A model generated the notes under the pieces. That model had not been told where the DNA came from. It worked only from the letters and a program-made list of their open reading frames with translations, and made no database searches. Both the position numbers and the translations under genes were made by a program. DNA of 64,000 bases from Cloeon dipterum (Eukaryota; Arthropoda; Insecta; Ephemeroptera; Baetidae): positions 14,698,545-14,762,544 of the forward strand of contig NC_088790.1 of assembly GCF_949628265.1 (NCBI RefSeq). The letters are read 5' to 3'. Shown in pieces: positions 63,878-64,000 of this stretch. Numbering within the stretch: position 1 is the stretch's first letter; each line of letters starts with the position of its first letter.

Positions 63878-64000
63878 GGTGATGCCGCGTTGACGAATAA
63901 TTAGTAACAATAACACTTCGGCAACTTGTCAGAAGGTACAAGGAAACATCAGTTAGTTAATCTAATCTGCCGTGCCCATTGTGGTCCAACAGTTAAAATT
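63878..64000. other. Upstream region of the secreted-peptide gene
   Basis: Short stretch to the window edge. It probably holds the 5' UTR and part of the promoter of the minus-strand peptide gene. No core element is recognised. Confidence 0.4.

Noticed and set aside
1..64000. CRISPR arrays, bacterial operons, rRNA or tRNA genes, integrated virus
   Set aside because: Spliced eukaryotic genes throughout. No direct-repeat spacer arrays, no cloverleaf candidate and no viral or reverse-transcriptase motif was seen by eye.

Overview
This is eukaryotic nuclear DNA, most likely from an insect or close arthropod. It is AT-rich with GC-richer exons, has GT-AG introns from about 50 bp to over 5 kb, has AATAAA poly(A) signals, and carries animal membrane-trafficking genes. 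The species cannot be named from the sequence. All homology calls come from recognising family motifs by eye. No search was run. Exon models were built by hand from open frames, splice sites and phase. The five genes fully inside the window that I call with most confidence on structure, and the small secreted gene, all close to whole numbers of codons.

Layout. 1-2695: no gene seen, probably intron. 2696-12538 (-): most of a CPED1-like gene whose C-terminal PC-esterase part lies off the left edge. 12539-25757: about 13 kb with no convincing protein gene, holding a (TG)40 microsatellite and a possible 5' exon near 24.0 kb. 25758-28472 and 28698-29860 (+): two tandem, related, unrecognised secreted-protein genes (850 and 311 aa). 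They share a signal exon, an F-I-x-N-C-C cysteine motif and alternating polyarginine and acidic polytyrosine blocks. 30255-36093 (-): RELCH-like. 36672-37771 (+): ABHD11-like. 37974-41437 (-): VPS33A. 41967-61421 (+): SGSM1/2-like Rab GTPase-activating protein, 19 exons. 62765-63877 (-): a three-exon gene for a 73-residue secreted peptide with six cysteines in the mature part.

How the genes relate. RELCH (Rab11 binding, endosomal cholesterol transport), VPS33A (HOPS/CORVET tethering) and SGSM (Rab binding and GAP) all act on Rab-controlled endosomal traffic and sit within about 31 kb. They form two divergent promoter pairs (RELCH/ABHD11 and VPS33A/SGSM) and one tightly convergent pair of 3' ends (ABHD11/VPS33A). 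Whether this clustering is functional or chance is unknown.

Most unusual items: the tandem secreted pair; an almost perfect 1.68-kb foldback palindrome in SGSM intron 9; the six-cysteine secreted peptide gene; a 66-codon reading frame 23 nt upstream of the VPS33A start; and an RFX-type X-box plus full CRE just inside SGSM intron 2.
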